Source: VAZQ01 sp963840535
GTDB taxonomy: Bacteria; Pseudomonadota; Alphaproteobacteria; Rhizobiales; Xanthobacteraceae
DNA: 64,000 bases
Assembly: GCA_963840535.1 (NCBI GenBank)
Contig: CAWIZJ010000069.1
Span: 1-64,000, forward strand
Reading direction: 5' to 3'
In this document: piece by piece, positions 9,291 to 17,955 of the stretch
Layout: each line of letters opens with the position of its first letter
How positions within the stretch are numbered: position 1 is the first letter of the stretch
Position numbers and translations under genes: made by a program
Notes under the pieces: generated by a model
What the model saw: the letters and a program-made list of their open reading frames with translations, nothing else
What the model was told of the DNA's origin: nothing
The model's database searches: none

Positions 9291-10155
9291 CCTGCAGCTC
9301 ACCGTCAAGTCGTCGCTTTCGCGCCCGGAGCTGGACGACGTGCAGGCACTGGTGCGCGAGGCCAACTGGAACCAGGTGACGGCCGACTGGCGGATCTTTC
9401 TCGCGCATGGTCGCGTCTACGCCGCGCAAGACGCCGCGGGCCGCATCGTGGCGACCACGGCGACCCTCCCCTACGGCGGCCGCTTCGCATGGATCGGCAT
9501 GGTGCTGGTGGCCGGCGACCATCGCCGCCGCGGGCTGGCCACGCTGCTGATGCGGCGCGCCACCGGCGACCTCCTCGGCCACGGCTTCGTGCCGGTGCTC
9601 GATGCGACGCCGGACGGGCGCGCTGTCTACCGCGCGCTGGGATTCGAGGATTGCTGGGGCTTCCATCGGCTGGCGCGCAGCGACCGGCAATCGGCGGCGG
9701 CAGCCATCCCCACGCGGGATGGAGTGACCATCAGGGCGTTGACCGAGGCGGACTGGCGAGCCGTCTGCGACTACGACGCGGGCGCGTTCGGCGCCGACCG
9801 CGCGGCGGTGCTGGGCGGGCTGCGCGGGCGGCTGCGCGCCGCCGAGCTCATTGCCGAGCGCGACGGCCGCATCGCAGGCTTCCTGCTCGGCCGCGACGGA
9901 CGCCTGGCGGCGCAGACGGGCCCATTGGTCGCGGAGGACGATGCGATCACCTGCGCACTGCTGGCATGTGCGCTCGATGCGCTCGACGGCGCGCTGTTCG
10001 TCGATCTCGCCGACGCCAAGACCGAGGTGCGTGCCTTTCTCGAGGCGCGCGGCTTTCGCGCAGTGCGTCCGCTGACGCGCATGCTCTTCCGGACCTCGAT
10101 ACGCTTCGACGACGAGGCGCGCACCTATGCGGTGATCGGGCCGGAATTCGGGTGA
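9277..10155 (+). CDS. GNAT family N-acetyltransferase (tandem GNAT domains)
   Basis: The 292-residue protein contains a complete N-terminal GNAT domain: IGMVLVAGDHRRRGLATLLM near residues 75-92 is the acetyl-CoA pyrophosphate loop (R/QxxGxG/A type). After about residue 150 a second, weaker GNAT-like domain follows, covering ITIRALTEADW-type and RAFLEARGFRAVRP segments. It overlaps the epimerase gene by 14 bases, so translation is coupled. The pair may modify an amino-sugar-like or other small substrate of the regulon, but the acceptor is unknown. It converges on the solute-binding protein gene with only 13 bases between stops. Confidence 0.8.
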   Translation: MAISDLQLTVKSSLSRPELDDVQALVREANWNQVTADWRIFLAHGRVYAAQDAAGRIVATTATLPYGGRFAWIGMVLVAGDHRRRGLATLLMRRATGDLLGHGFVPVLDATPDGRAVYRALGFEDCWGFHRLARSDRQSAAAAIPTRDGVTIRALTEADWRAVCDYDAGAFGADRAAVLGGLRGRLRAAELIAERDGRIAGFLLGRDGRLAAQTGPLVAEDDAITCALLACALDALDGALFVDLADAKTEVRAFLEARGFRAVRPLTRMLFRTSIRFDDEARTYAVIGPEFG

Positions 10156-10168
10156 CGCTGCGCTTCGA

Positions 10169-11182
10169 TCAATACAGCTTCGGCGGATTGATCGGCGGCA
10201 TCTTCACGTTCTTGTCCAGGAACTGGTTGGTGTAGGCCGCCGTCACGTCGTAGGGCTTCTCCAGCTTCAGAAATTCGTCGACCAGTCTGTAGTCGTCGGC
10301 CAAGCGCTTGTCGTCGTGCCAGCCGAGCGCCACGTTGCGCGAGATATCATCGCTCATCAGCATGGTGACGAGGTGCCAGTTGTCGAGCTCGTTCTCGTAG
10401 CGCAGCGCGCCGTACGCCTCGACCAGCGCCTTGACGCAGGGCTCCGGCGTCTTCACGCAGTCCGCGAAAGCCTTCTGCGTGATCTTGACGAACTTGTCGG
10501 CCTTGTCACCGTTGCCGTTGAGCCAGGCGCGGTTGGCGATGATCGAGTTGCCGTACGGATTGACGCCCAGGTCGCGCCACGCCTGGAAGCCCATGTCGGA
10601 GCCGAGCTCGCGGGCGAAGATGTGGTGGATATTGAAGAACGAGGTGGTGGCGTCGATGGTCTTGGCCTTGAGGGCGCCGAGCTTGGCGTTGGCGTCGATA
10701 TTCACCCAGGTGACTGACGCGGGATCGATGCCGACCTTTCTCGCCAGCGCCGGCCACATCGGACGCGCGCCGTCGCCGGCGGGATTGCCGATCTTCTTGC
10801 CGGCAAGGTCCTTCACGCTCTGAATGCCCGAGCTCTTGAGCCAATAGAGACCCTGCGGGGAGTTGGCGTAGATGTTCATCAGCCCGACATTGTCGGCGCC
10901 CTTCCCGCGCAGCAGCAGCACGCCCGCCATGTCGGAGAGTCCGAGCTGGGACTGGCCGGAGCCCACTTTCTGCGCCGAAGCCGCCGAGCCGCGGCCGGTC
11001 TCGAAATCGACGTCGAGGCCCGCCTGCTTGTACAGGCCCGACTTCTGCGCGTAGAAATAAGGCGCATGATCGCCGCCCGCGACCCAGTTGAGCGTGAAGG
11101 TGATCTTCTGCGCCGCGGCGGGAGACGCCGCCGCCGCGAGGCCGCAGAGGGCCGTGACGGCGACTTTCGCGATCATCGTCAT
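10169..11182 (-). CDS. ABC transporter substrate-binding protein (NMT1/THI5-like)
   Basis: The 337-residue protein carries a signal peptide ending SPAAA-Q near residue 24 and the THI5/NMT1-type binding fold: TFTLNWVAGGDHAPYFYAQ, KVGSGQSQLGLSDMAGVLLL, and DLAGKKIGNPAGDGARPMW. Relatives bind pyrimidines, riboflavin or thiamine precursors, so a heteroaromatic ligand is possible. It is transcribed away from the TetR gene, and the intergenic region holds a perfect GGTAAC-N6-GTTACC palindrome. The permease and ATPase at 13207-14751 are its likely partners. Confidence 0.87.
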   Translation of the reverse strand: MTMIAKVAVTALCGLAAAASPAAAQKITFTLNWVAGGDHAPYFYAQKSGLYKQAGLDVDFETGRGSAASAQKVGSGQSQLGLSDMAGVLLLRGKGADNVGLMNIYANSPQGLYWLKSSGIQSVKDLAGKKIGNPAGDGARPMWPALARKVGIDPASVTWVNIDANAKLGALKAKTIDATTSFFNIHHIFARELGSDMGFQAWRDLGVNPYGNSIIANRAWLNGNGDKADKFVKITQKAFADCVKTPEPCVKALVEAYGALRYENELDNWHLVTMLMSDDISRNVALGWHDDKRLADDYRLVDEFLKLEKPYDVTAAYTNQFLDKNVKMPPINPPKLY

Positions 11183-11261
11183 ACTGAGCTCCGTTCGGGG
11201 TTCGACGCGCCGAGGTCACGGCTGCAACCGATGTCGTTCTCGACGCACAACGAAAATTCGT

Positions 11262-11279
11262 GGTAACTGCACGGTTACC
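11262..11279. promoter_or_regulatory. Putative TetR operator 2 (GGTAAC-N6-GTTACC)
   Basis: GGTAACTGCACGGTTACC is a perfect 6-bp inverted repeat with a 6-bp spacer in the divergent gap between the solute-binding protein gene (start 11182) and the TetR gene (start 11335). It fits autoregulation plus control of the transporter gene. The same half-sites recur at 8186-8201 and 12016-12031. Confidence 0.7.
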
Positions 11280-11334
11280 GGGAACGATAGGAGCGGTCCC
11301 CTACCCTGTCAATGCGACGCTTCGACGGATCTGC

Positions 11335-11973
11335 ATGGCCACTTCCAACAAGCGTGCGCCCCGGCGCAATCCCGACCGCACACGGGCGGCGATCCTGGTG
11401 GCGGCTCAGCACGAGTTCGCGACCAAGGGCCTCTCGGGGGCGCGGGTCGACGCCATCGCCGGCCGCGCACGCGCCAACAAGCGGATGATCTATCACTACT
11501 TCGGCAGCAAGGACGGACTCTACCTGGCCGCTCTCGAGCGCGTCTACGAGGACCTGCGTGGAACCGAGAAGACGCTCGATCTCGGGCATCTCGAGCCCGC
11601 AGCGGCCATCCGGCGGCTGGTCGAGTTCAATTTCGACTATTCACGGAACCATCCCGAGCTGATCAGCCTCATCAACAACGAGAACCTGCACGGCGCCCGC
11701 TACCTGCGAAAGTCGAAGAAGGTGCGCCAGCTGCACAGCCCGTTCGTCCGGCTGATCGACGACATCCTCCGACGCGGCATCGCCAAGGGCGTGTTCCGTT
11801 CCGGCCTCGATCCCGTCGACCTCTACATCACCATCGCAGCGGTCGGTTACTTCTATCTCGCAAACAACCGGACATTGTCGACCATCTTCGGCCGTGACCT
11901 GTCGAGCGCGGCCGCATGCCGCAGGCGGAGGAAGCACAACGTCGACGTGATCCTGCACGCAATCCGGGCCTGA
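11335..11973 (+). CDS. TetR/AcrR family transcriptional regulator
   Basis: The 212-residue regulator has an N-terminal helix-turn-helix (RTRAAILVAAQHEFATKGL, then RVDAIAGRARANKRMIYHYF). Its C-terminal ligand domain contains LISLINNENLHGARYLRKS, typical of the RutR/NicS-like branch. The ATG at 11335 (MATSNKRAPRRN) is chosen because homology starts there; an upstream GTG at 11260 would overlap the palindrome. It lies between the divergent solute-binding protein gene and the DapA-like operon, each with a GTAAC-N6-GTTAC repeat at its promoter, so it is the probable local repressor. The ligand is presumably a pathway intermediate. Confidence 0.88.
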   Translation: MATSNKRAPRRNPDRTRAAILVAAQHEFATKGLSGARVDAIAGRARANKRMIYHYFGSKDGLYLAALERVYEDLRGTEKTLDLGHLEPAAAIRRLVEFNFDYSRNHPELISLINNENLHGARYLRKSKKVRQLHSPFVRLIDDILRRGIAKGVFRSGLDPVDLYITIAAVGYFYLANNRTLSTIFGRDLSSAAACRRRRKHNVDVILHAIRA

Positions 11974-12015
11974 GCCTGCCGGGCACGTTGACGAAGGCAT
12001 CGTCTTGGGCGCAAT

Positions 12016-12031
12016 GTAACTACCTGGTTAC
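12016..12031. promoter_or_regulatory. Putative TetR operator 3 (GTAAC-N6-GTTAC)
   Basis: GTAAC TACCTG GTTAC is a perfect 5-bp inverted repeat ending 13 bases before the ATG of the DapA-like gene, just upstream of its GAGGAAG ribosome-binding site. A TTGACG box at 11988-11993 could be the -35 element, but no clear -10 is visible. Bound protein here would block transcription of the whole 12045-19715 operon. Confidence 0.65.
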
Positions 12032-12044
12032 TTGAGGAAGCTTA

Positions 12045-13106
12045 ATGGGTCTACGCTGGCAGGACTGGCCGACACCGGTGCTGGCGACATTGCGCGCCGG
12101 GACGGTCATTCCCGCGCATCCGCTGGCGCTCGACGCCGGGCGCAAGCTCGACACGCGCCGCCAGCGCGCGCTCGCCCGCTACTATCTCGATGCCGGCGCC
12201 GGCGGGCTGGCGGTCGGGGTCCACACCACCCAGTTCGCGATCCGCGAGGCCGGGCTCTACCGGCCGGTGCTCGAGCTCGCAATGCGCAGCGCGGCCGAAT
12301 GGGCGCGCAAGCAGCCCATCATGATCGCCGGACTGTCCGGCCGCACGACCCAGGCGGCCGAGGAAGCACGAATTGCGCGCGACCTCGGCTATCACGCCGG
12401 CCTGCTGTCGCTGGCCGCATTGAAAGGGGCGAACGAGGACGAGCTGATCGCGCACGCGCGGGTGGTCGCCAACGAGATGCCGCTGGTCGGCTTCTATCTG
12501 CAGCCCGCCGTCGGCGGCCTGGTGCTGCCGGTATCATTCTGGCGGCGCTTCGCGGCCATCGAGAACGTCGCCGCCGTCAAGATCGCGCCGTTCAATCGCT
12601 ACCGGACGCTCGACGTCGTGCGTGGGGTGGTGGAGGCGGGCGCCGCCGACCGCATCACGCTCTATACGGGCAACGACGATCACATCGTGCTCGACCTTCT
12701 CACGCCGTTCACGGTGGCGACGAACGGCGGGGTATCGACGATGCGCATCAGGGGCGGTCTGCTCGGACACTGGAGCGTGTGGGTGAAGAAGGCGGTCGAG
12801 CTCCTGGAGGGCGCTCATGCCGCGGTCGCCGCCGGAACGATATCCGCCGATCTGCTCGCGCTCGACTCCCAAACCACCGACTGCAACGCGGCGATCTTCG
12901 ACGCGGTCAACGACTTTCACGGCGTCATCGCCGGCTGTCACGAGATCCTGCGCCGCCAGGGCCTGCTCGCGGGCATCTGGTGCCTCGACCCGAACGAGTT
13001 CCTGGGAGCGGGCCAGAAGCAGGAGATCGACCGCGTATGTGCGGCCTATCCGCATCTCAACGACGACGACTTCGTGCGTGCGAACCTGGAGCGATGGCTG
13101 GCGTGA
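12045..13106 (+). CDS. Dihydrodipicolinate synthase family protein (DapA-like aldolase/lyase)
   Basis: The 353-residue protein is a TIM-barrel class I aldolase of the DapA/NanA superfamily. Visible are GLAVGVHTTQF, LVGFYLQP with the conserved Tyr (about residue 151) and AAVKIAPFNRYRT with the Schiff-base Lys (about residue 179). It is longer than DapA (about 292), and lysine biosynthesis is unlikely given its catabolic operon. Members cleave or dehydrate 2-keto acids and keto-sugars. The ATG follows a GAGGAAG site and a TetR-type operator. It is the first gene of a plus-strand operon reaching 19715. Confidence 0.85.
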   Translation: MGLRWQDWPTPVLATLRAGTVIPAHPLALDAGRKLDTRRQRALARYYLDAGAGGLAVGVHTTQFAIREAGLYRPVLELAMRSAAEWARKQPIMIAGLSGRTTQAAEEARIARDLGYHAGLLSLAALKGANEDELIAHARVVANEMPLVGFYLQPAVGGLVLPVSFWRRFAAIENVAAVKIAPFNRYRTLDVVRGVVEAGAADRITLYTGNDDHIVLDLLTPFTVATNGGVSTMRIRGGLLGHWSVWVKKAVELLEGAHAAVAAGTISADLLALDSQTTDCNAAIFDAVNDFHGVIAGCHEILRRQGLLAGIWCLDPNEFLGAGQKQEIDRVCAAYPHLNDDDFVRANLERWLA

Positions 13107-13206
13107 TCGGCACGAGCGTCCGGAAGCGCCATGGTCGCACCCGGTGGCTCGGAACGATCGCTTGCCCTACGATGATGGCGAGCGCATTCGACGCAAGGGG
13201 GTAGCC

Positions 13207-13974
13207 TTGGGCGCAAATCCACAAACGTTGCAGCGCTACGCACTCGCGATCCTCGGTCATCTGGCATTGGTGGCTGCATGGTACCTGTTCGTGAAGCTCG
13301 GCGAGGTGCCGAAATTCGTGATGCCCTCGCCCTACGAGACGATCGAGGCCCTTCTCCTCCCCAACTACCGCTGGCTCGAGAACATGGCGGTGACGACCAG
13401 CGAGATCTTCCTCGGTTATCTGCTGGCAGTCGTGCTCGGCGTCGGGGCGGCGTTGCTGTTCTCCTGGTTCCGGATGCTGGAGATGGCGGCGATGCCGCTG
13501 CTCGTCAGCCTCAACATGATTCCGAAGGTGGCGCTCGGCCCGCTCATCATCGTGTGGTTCTCCTACGGCATCGGCCCGAACGCGCTGATGGCATTCGCGA
13601 TCTCGTTCTTCCCGATCGTGCTCACCACGGCGCGCGGCCTGCGCGAGGTCGAGCCGGACCTGATCGACCTCGTGCGCACGCTCAAGGGCTCGCGCTGGCA
13701 GACGTTCACCAAGATCCAGCTGCCCGGCGCCCTGCCCTACATCTTCTCCGGCATGAAGGTGGCCGCGATCCTGGCGGTTGCCGGCGCCATCGTCGGCGAG
13801 TTCCTCGGCTCCGATCGCGGATTGGGCTATCTCATGCAGCAGGTGGCGGTGACGCTCGACACGCCGGCCATGTTCATGGCGGTGATCCTGATCACGCTGA
13901 TCGGCGTGGCGCTCTACGGACTGGTGCTCGGCCTCGAGCGCCTCCTGGTCGTGCGCGATGCGCGCATCGAATAG
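13207..13974 (+). CDS. ABC transporter permease (SsuC/TauC-like)
   Basis: The 255-residue integral membrane protein has about six transmembrane segments and the EAA-type cytoplasmic loop (IDLVRTLKGSRWQTFTKIQLPGALPYI). The start is taken as TTG at 13207, five bases after a strong AAGGGGG ribosome-binding site; the frame stays open upstream but without homology. It is followed 12 bases later by its ATPase. Binding-protein-dependent transporters of this class import sulfonates, nitrate or pyrimidine-like compounds; the partner binding protein is probably the one at 10169-11182. Confidence 0.85.
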   Translation: MGANPQTLQRYALAILGHLALVAAWYLFVKLGEVPKFVMPSPYETIEALLLPNYRWLENMAVTTSEIFLGYLLAVVLGVGAALLFSWFRMLEMAAMPLLVSLNMIPKVALGPLIIVWFSYGIGPNALMAFAISFFPIVLTTARGLREVEPDLIDLVRTLKGSRWQTFTKIQLPGALPYIFSGMKVAAILAVAGAIVGEFLGSDRGLGYLMQQVAVTLDTPAMFMAVILITLIGVALYGLVLGLERLLVVRDARIE

Positions 13975-13986
13975 GGCGCTGGCGGC

Positions 13987-14751
13987 ATGACCGACCCGTT
14001 CATCCACCTCGCCGGCGTGCAGAAGGTCTACCGCGCGCGCGGGGCCGACTTCCTCGCCATCTCGGAGGCGACCTTCGACGTGGAAGCGGGTGAGCTGGTC
14101 GCGCTGGTCGGCCCCTCGGGCTGCGGCAAGACCACGCTGCTCAAGATCCTCGCCGGGCTGCACCCCTGGGATTCCGGCGAGGTGACCATCGGATCCAGGA
14201 CGCAGCCATTCGATCCCGCGCGCGACATCGGCATGGTTTTCCAGCAGCCGCTGCTGCTGAAATGGCGGCGCATCATCGACAACGTGCTGCTGCCGGCGGA
14301 AATCCTCGGGCTCCCGGTGGCGTCGAGCCGCGCGCGCGCCCGCGACCTCCTGGCGCTGGTCGGACTTGCGGGCAACGAGGACAAGTACCCCTACGAGCTC
14401 TCCGGCGGCATGCAGCAACGCGCCGCAATCGCGCGCGCCCTCGTTCACGACCCCAAGCTGATCCTGATGGACGAGCCGTTCGGCGCGCTCGACGCGCTCA
14501 CGCGCGAGAAGATGAACCTCGAGCTCCTGCGCATCTGGGCGGAAGCAAAGAAGACCATCGTCTTCGTCACCCACGGCATCACCGAGGCGGTGTTCCTCGG
14601 CACACGCGTGGTCGTGCTCACTGCAGGCCCCGCCCGCATGGCCGACAATTTCCAGGTCGATCTCCCGCGTCCACGCACGCTCGAGATGAAGACCAGCGAG
14701 CGGTTCGGCGAATACACCAGACGGATCTACCGGCTGTTGGGGATGGAATGA
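13987..14751 (+). CDS. ABC transporter ATP-binding protein (SsuB/TauB-like)
   Basis: The 254-residue ATPase has every nucleotide-binding motif: Walker A GPSGCGKTT near residue 43, a Q-loop in VFQQP, signature LSGGMQQR, Walker B LILMDEP and H-loop THGITEA. Its length and the LTAGPARM segment place it in the nitrate/sulfonate/taurine importer subfamily. It lies directly behind its permease and drives import of the substrate captured by an NMT1-type binding protein. Its stop overlaps a possible alternative ATG of the next gene. Confidence 0.88.
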   Translation: MTDPFIHLAGVQKVYRARGADFLAISEATFDVEAGELVALVGPSGCGKTTLLKILAGLHPWDSGEVTIGSRTQPFDPARDIGMVFQQPLLLKWRRIIDNVLLPAEILGLPVASSRARARDLLALVGLAGNEDKYPYELSGGMQQRAAIARALVHDPKLILMDEPFGALDALTREKMNLELLRIWAEAKKTIVFVTHGITEAVFLGTRVVVLTAGPARMADNFQVDLPRPRTLEMKTSERFGEYTRRIYRLLGME

Positions 14752-14792
14752 CGCATGCGCGAGCATCATTGACGCAGACAGGAAGGAAAAGC

Positions 14793-15944
14793 ATGGCCCA
14801 GCGACGTCTCGGCATCATCATGAACGGAGTGACCGGCCGCATGGGGATGAACCAGCACCTGATCCGCTCGATCGTCGCGATCCGGGCCCAGGGCGGCGTC
14901 GGGCTGAGGAACGGCGAGCGCGTGATGCCCGACCCGGTCCTGGTGGGCCGCAACGAGGCCAAGCTCGCGGAGCTCGCGGCGGCGAACGGAATCACGCGCT
15001 TCACCACCGACCTCGATGCCGCACTCGCGGACAAGGACGACACGCTGTTCTTCGATGCCGCTACCACCAAGCTGCGTGCCCAGCTGCTGCGCAAGGCGAT
15101 CGCGGCCGGCAAGGACATCTATTGCGAGAAGCCGACAGCAGAGAGCCTGGAGGACGCCCTCGACGTCGCCCGCGCCGCCGAGACGGCCGGCGTCAGGCAC
15201 GGCGTGGTGCAGGACAAGCTGTTCCTGCCCGGCCTCATCAAGCTCAAGACACTGATCGCCGCCGGCTTCTTCGGACGTATCCTGTCGGTGCGCGGGGAGT
15301 TCGGCTACTGGGTGTTCGAAGGCGACTGGCAGCCGTCGCAGCGCCCCTCGTGGAACTACCGCAAGCAGGAGGGTGGCGGCATCATTCTCGACATGCTCTG
15401 CCACTGGCGCTATGTGCTCGACAACCTGTTCGGGGAGGTCGAGAGCGTGTCGTGCCTCGGCATGAACCACATCCCGCAGCGCTGGGACGAGAACGACGAA
15501 CCCTACCAGGCCGACGCGGACGACGCCGCCTACGCCACCTTCCAGCTCGCGGGCGGCGTGGTCGCGCACATCAACAGCTCCTGGTGCACGCGCGTGCGCC
15601 GTGACGATCTCGTCACCTTCCACGTCGACGGCACTCACGGCTCGGCGATCGCCGGCCTGCAGAAGTGCTGGAGCCAGGCGCGCGTGAACACGCCCCGGCC
15701 GGTGTGGAACCCGGACATTCCCCAACCCATCAAATTCTTCGAGACCTGGAGCGAAGTGCCGGACAGCACGACCTACGACAACGGCTTCAAGGCCGAATGG
15801 GAGATGTTCATCCGCCACCTGTGCGAGGGCGCGCCGTTCAAATGGACGCTGGTCGAGGGCGCCAAGGGCGTGCAACTCGCCGAGGCTGGGCTGCGAAGCT
15901 GGCGCGAGCGGCGCTGGATCGACATCCCGCCGCTGAAGGTCTGA
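14793..15944 (+). CDS. Gfo/Idh/MocA family oxidoreductase
   Basis: The 383-residue protein has the N-terminal Rossmann fold of the family, with CEKPTAESLEDAL (the EKP motif that helps bind NAD(P) and supplies the catalytic Lys). A large C-terminal substrate domain includes FGYWVFEGDW and GGIILDMLCHWRY. The ATG at 14793 follows a GGAAGGAAAA site; another in-frame ATG at 14748 overlaps the ATPase stop and is less well placed. Members oxidise or reduce sugars and inositols at a ring hydroxyl. Together with the neighbouring DUF993 and TIM-barrel isomerase genes it suggests breakdown of a sugar-like compound. Confidence 0.87.
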   Translation: MAQRRLGIIMNGVTGRMGMNQHLIRSIVAIRAQGGVGLRNGERVMPDPVLVGRNEAKLAELAAANGITRFTTDLDAALADKDDTLFFDAATTKLRAQLLRKAIAAGKDIYCEKPTAESLEDALDVARAAETAGVRHGVVQDKLFLPGLIKLKTLIAAGFFGRILSVRGEFGYWVFEGDWQPSQRPSWNYRKQEGGGIILDMLCHWRYVLDNLFGEVESVSCLGMNHIPQRWDENDEPYQADADDAAYATFQLAGGVVAHINSSWCTRVRRDDLVTFHVDGTHGSAIAGLQKCWSQARVNTPRPVWNPDIPQPIKFFETWSEVPDSTTYDNGFKAEWEMFIRHLCEGAPFKWTLVEGAKGVQLAEAGLRSWRERRWIDIPPLKV

Positions 15945-15959
15945 AGCCGGGAGGATCAA

Positions 15960-17123
15960 GTGCCCACGCTTTATCTTCCCGTCGCCGGCGGCAGGCTGGC
16001 GCCCTATGCCACCAGGCCGCCGCGCGCGTTTCCAGCCGCCAAGCCGCCGTTCAACCGGATCGCCTATGCCGCCGCCCACGTGGTGGCCGACCCGCTCGCC
16101 GACGGCGATCCCTGGCTCGAGGCCGCCATCGACTGGGAGGGCACGGTCGCGTTCCGCCGGCACCTGTGGTCGCTCGGCCTCGGCGTCGCCGAAGCCATGG
16201 ACACGGCGCAGCGCGGCATGGGCCTGGACTGGCCGGCCTCGTTGGAATTGATCCGCCGCAGCCTCGATGCCGCGCGCGACTTTCCCGGCGCGCTGATCGG
16301 CTGCGGCGCCGGCACCGATCATCTGGCGCCCGCAGCGGATGTGACAATCGACGACGTTATCGGCGCCTACGAGGAGCAGTGCGCCGCGATCGAGAAGCTC
16401 GGCGGTCGCATCGTGCTGATGGCCAGCCGGGCGCTGGTGAAGGCGGCGCGCTCGCCCGACGACTACGCCAGGGTCTATGGGCGCATTCTCGGCCAGGTGA
16501 AGGAGCCGGTGATCGTCCACTGGCTCGGCGAAATGTTCGACCCCGCGCTTGCGGGCTATTGGGGCCATCACGATCACATGCAGGCGATGGAGGTCGCCGT
16601 CGATCTGATCGCCGCCCATCCCGCCAAGATCGACGGCGTGAAGATTTCGCTGCTCGACAAGGACAAGGAAATCGCCATGCGCCGCCGGCTGCCGCAAGGC
16701 GTGCGCATGTATACCGGCGACGACTTCAACTATGCCGAGCTGATCGACGGCGATGCGAAAGGCCATTCCGACGCGCTGCTCGGCATTTTCGACGCGATCG
16801 CGCCGGCGGCTGCGTCAGCGCTCGGCGCCCTCACCCGCGGCGACCGCGACACCTTCCACGACATCCTGGCGCCGACGGTGCCGCTGTCGCGCCACATCTT
16901 CAAGGCGCCGACCCGGTTCTACAAGACCGGCGTGGTGTTCATGGCCTATCTCAACGGGCTGCAGGACCATTTCACGCTGGTGGGCGGGCAGGAGAGCGCG
17001 CGCTCGACCTTGCATCTCGCGGAGCTGTTCCGCCTCGCCGACGCCGCCGGTCTCATCGCCGACCCCGAGAAGGCGGTCGCGCGCATGCGCATCGTGCTGG
17101 CGACGCGGGGCGTTGCGGCGTGA
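15960..17123 (+). CDS. DUF993 family protein (DHDPS-like TIM barrel)
   Basis: The 387-residue protein fits DUF993, a family related to dihydrodipicolinate synthase. Recognisable parts are the PFNRIAYAAAHVVADPL opening, LIGCGAGTDHL, VIVHWLGEMFDPALAGYWG and KIDGVKISLLDKDKE, where the Lys in VKIS is the likely Schiff-base residue. The start is a GTG 16 bases after the dehydrogenase stop. The stop overlaps the next ATG (TGATG). It probably performs a retro-aldol or dehydration step downstream of the Gfo/Idh/MocA enzyme; the reaction is not known to me. Confidence 0.82.
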   Translation: MPTLYLPVAGGRLAPYATRPPRAFPAAKPPFNRIAYAAAHVVADPLADGDPWLEAAIDWEGTVAFRRHLWSLGLGVAEAMDTAQRGMGLDWPASLELIRRSLDAARDFPGALIGCGAGTDHLAPAADVTIDDVIGAYEEQCAAIEKLGGRIVLMASRALVKAARSPDDYARVYGRILGQVKEPVIVHWLGEMFDPALAGYWGHHDHMQAMEVAVDLIAAHPAKIDGVKISLLDKDKEIAMRRRLPQGVRMYTGDDFNYAELIDGDAKGHSDALLGIFDAIAPAAASALGALTRGDRDTFHDILAPTVPLSRHIFKAPTRFYKTGVVFMAYLNGLQDHFTLVGGQESARSTLHLAELFRLADAAGLIADPEKAVARMRIVLATRGVAA

Positions 17124-17953
17124 TGCGCGACCTCTCCCAGGATCGCTCGCTCATCTCGATCAACTCGATGACGGTGAAGGCGTGGTCGCTCGCCGAGCTG
17201 GTCGAGGGCTGCGCCCGCGCCGGCATCGGCGCGATCTCGCCCTGGCGCGACATCGTGCAGGCCTGCGGGGTCGAGCGCGCAGGGCGGCTGATCCGCACGC
17301 ACGAATTGACCGTCACCGGGCTGTGCCGGGGCGGCATGTTCACCGCCGCCGACGAGGCCGGGAGGCGCGCCGCGCTCGACGACAACCGGCGCGCGGTCGA
17401 CGAGGCGGCGGCTATCGGCGCGCAATGCCTGGTGCTGGTGGTCGGCGGGCTGCCGAAGGGATCACGCGACATCGCCGGCGCCCGTCGTCAGGTGCGCGAT
17501 GGACTGCGGGCGCTGCTGCCCTATGCCCGGCAGGCCGGCGTCCCGCTCGCGATCGAGCCGCTGCACCCGATGTACGCCGCCGACCGCGCCTGCGTGAGCA
17601 CGCTGGCGCAGGCGAACGACCTGTGCGACGAGCTGGGCGAAGGCACCGGCGTCGCGGTCGACACCTATCATGTCTGGTGGGACCCGGACCTGGCGAAGCA
17701 GGTCGCGCGCGCGGGTCGTCGCATCATCGCCTACCACGTCAACGACTGGCTGGTTCCGACCGCCGATCTGCTGCTCGACCGCGGCATGATGGGCGACGGC
17801 GTCATCGACCTTCGCGCGGTCCGAGCAATGGTGGAGGCGGCCGGCTATCGCGGCCATTGCGAGGTCGAGATCCTCTCCGCCGAGCGATGGTGGAAGCGCG
17901 AGCCCGACGAGGTGCTGCGCATTTGCATCGAACGGCACCAGACGGTGGTCTAG
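17123..17953 (+). CDS. Sugar phosphate isomerase/epimerase family protein (xylose isomerase-like TIM barrel)
   Basis: The 276-residue AP_endonuc_2/xylose isomerase-like barrel shows the metal-ligand pattern of the family: LAIEPLHPMYAADRAC (Glu and His), VAVDTYHVWWDPDL (Asp and His), AYHVNDWL (His) and a C-terminal CEVEIL (Glu). These bind a divalent metal that promotes keto-aldose isomerisation or C2/C3 epimerisation. Its ATG overlaps the DUF993 stop by one base, so both are made together. It probably handles the keto-sugar-like product of the preceding enzymes. Confidence 0.85.
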   Translation: MRDLSQDRSLISINSMTVKAWSLAELVEGCARAGIGAISPWRDIVQACGVERAGRLIRTHELTVTGLCRGGMFTAADEAGRRAALDDNRRAVDEAAAIGAQCLVLVVGGLPKGSRDIAGARRQVRDGLRALLPYARQAGVPLAIEPLHPMYAADRACVSTLAQANDLCDELGEGTGVAVDTYHVWWDPDLAKQVARAGRRIIAYHVNDWLVPTADLLLDRGMMGDGVIDLRAVRAMVEAAGYRGHCEVEILSAERWWKREPDEVLRICIERHQTVV

Positions 17954-17955
17954 CG

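Noticed and set aside
11260..11334. Upstream GTG extension of the TetR gene
   Set aside because: It overlaps the palindromic operator and adds residues not found in the family; the ATG at 11335 starts the homology.
14766..16766. 666-codon minus-strand frame
   Set aside because: Antisense to the Gfo/Idh/MocA and DUF993 genes with His/Arg/Gln-rich low-complexity sequence.
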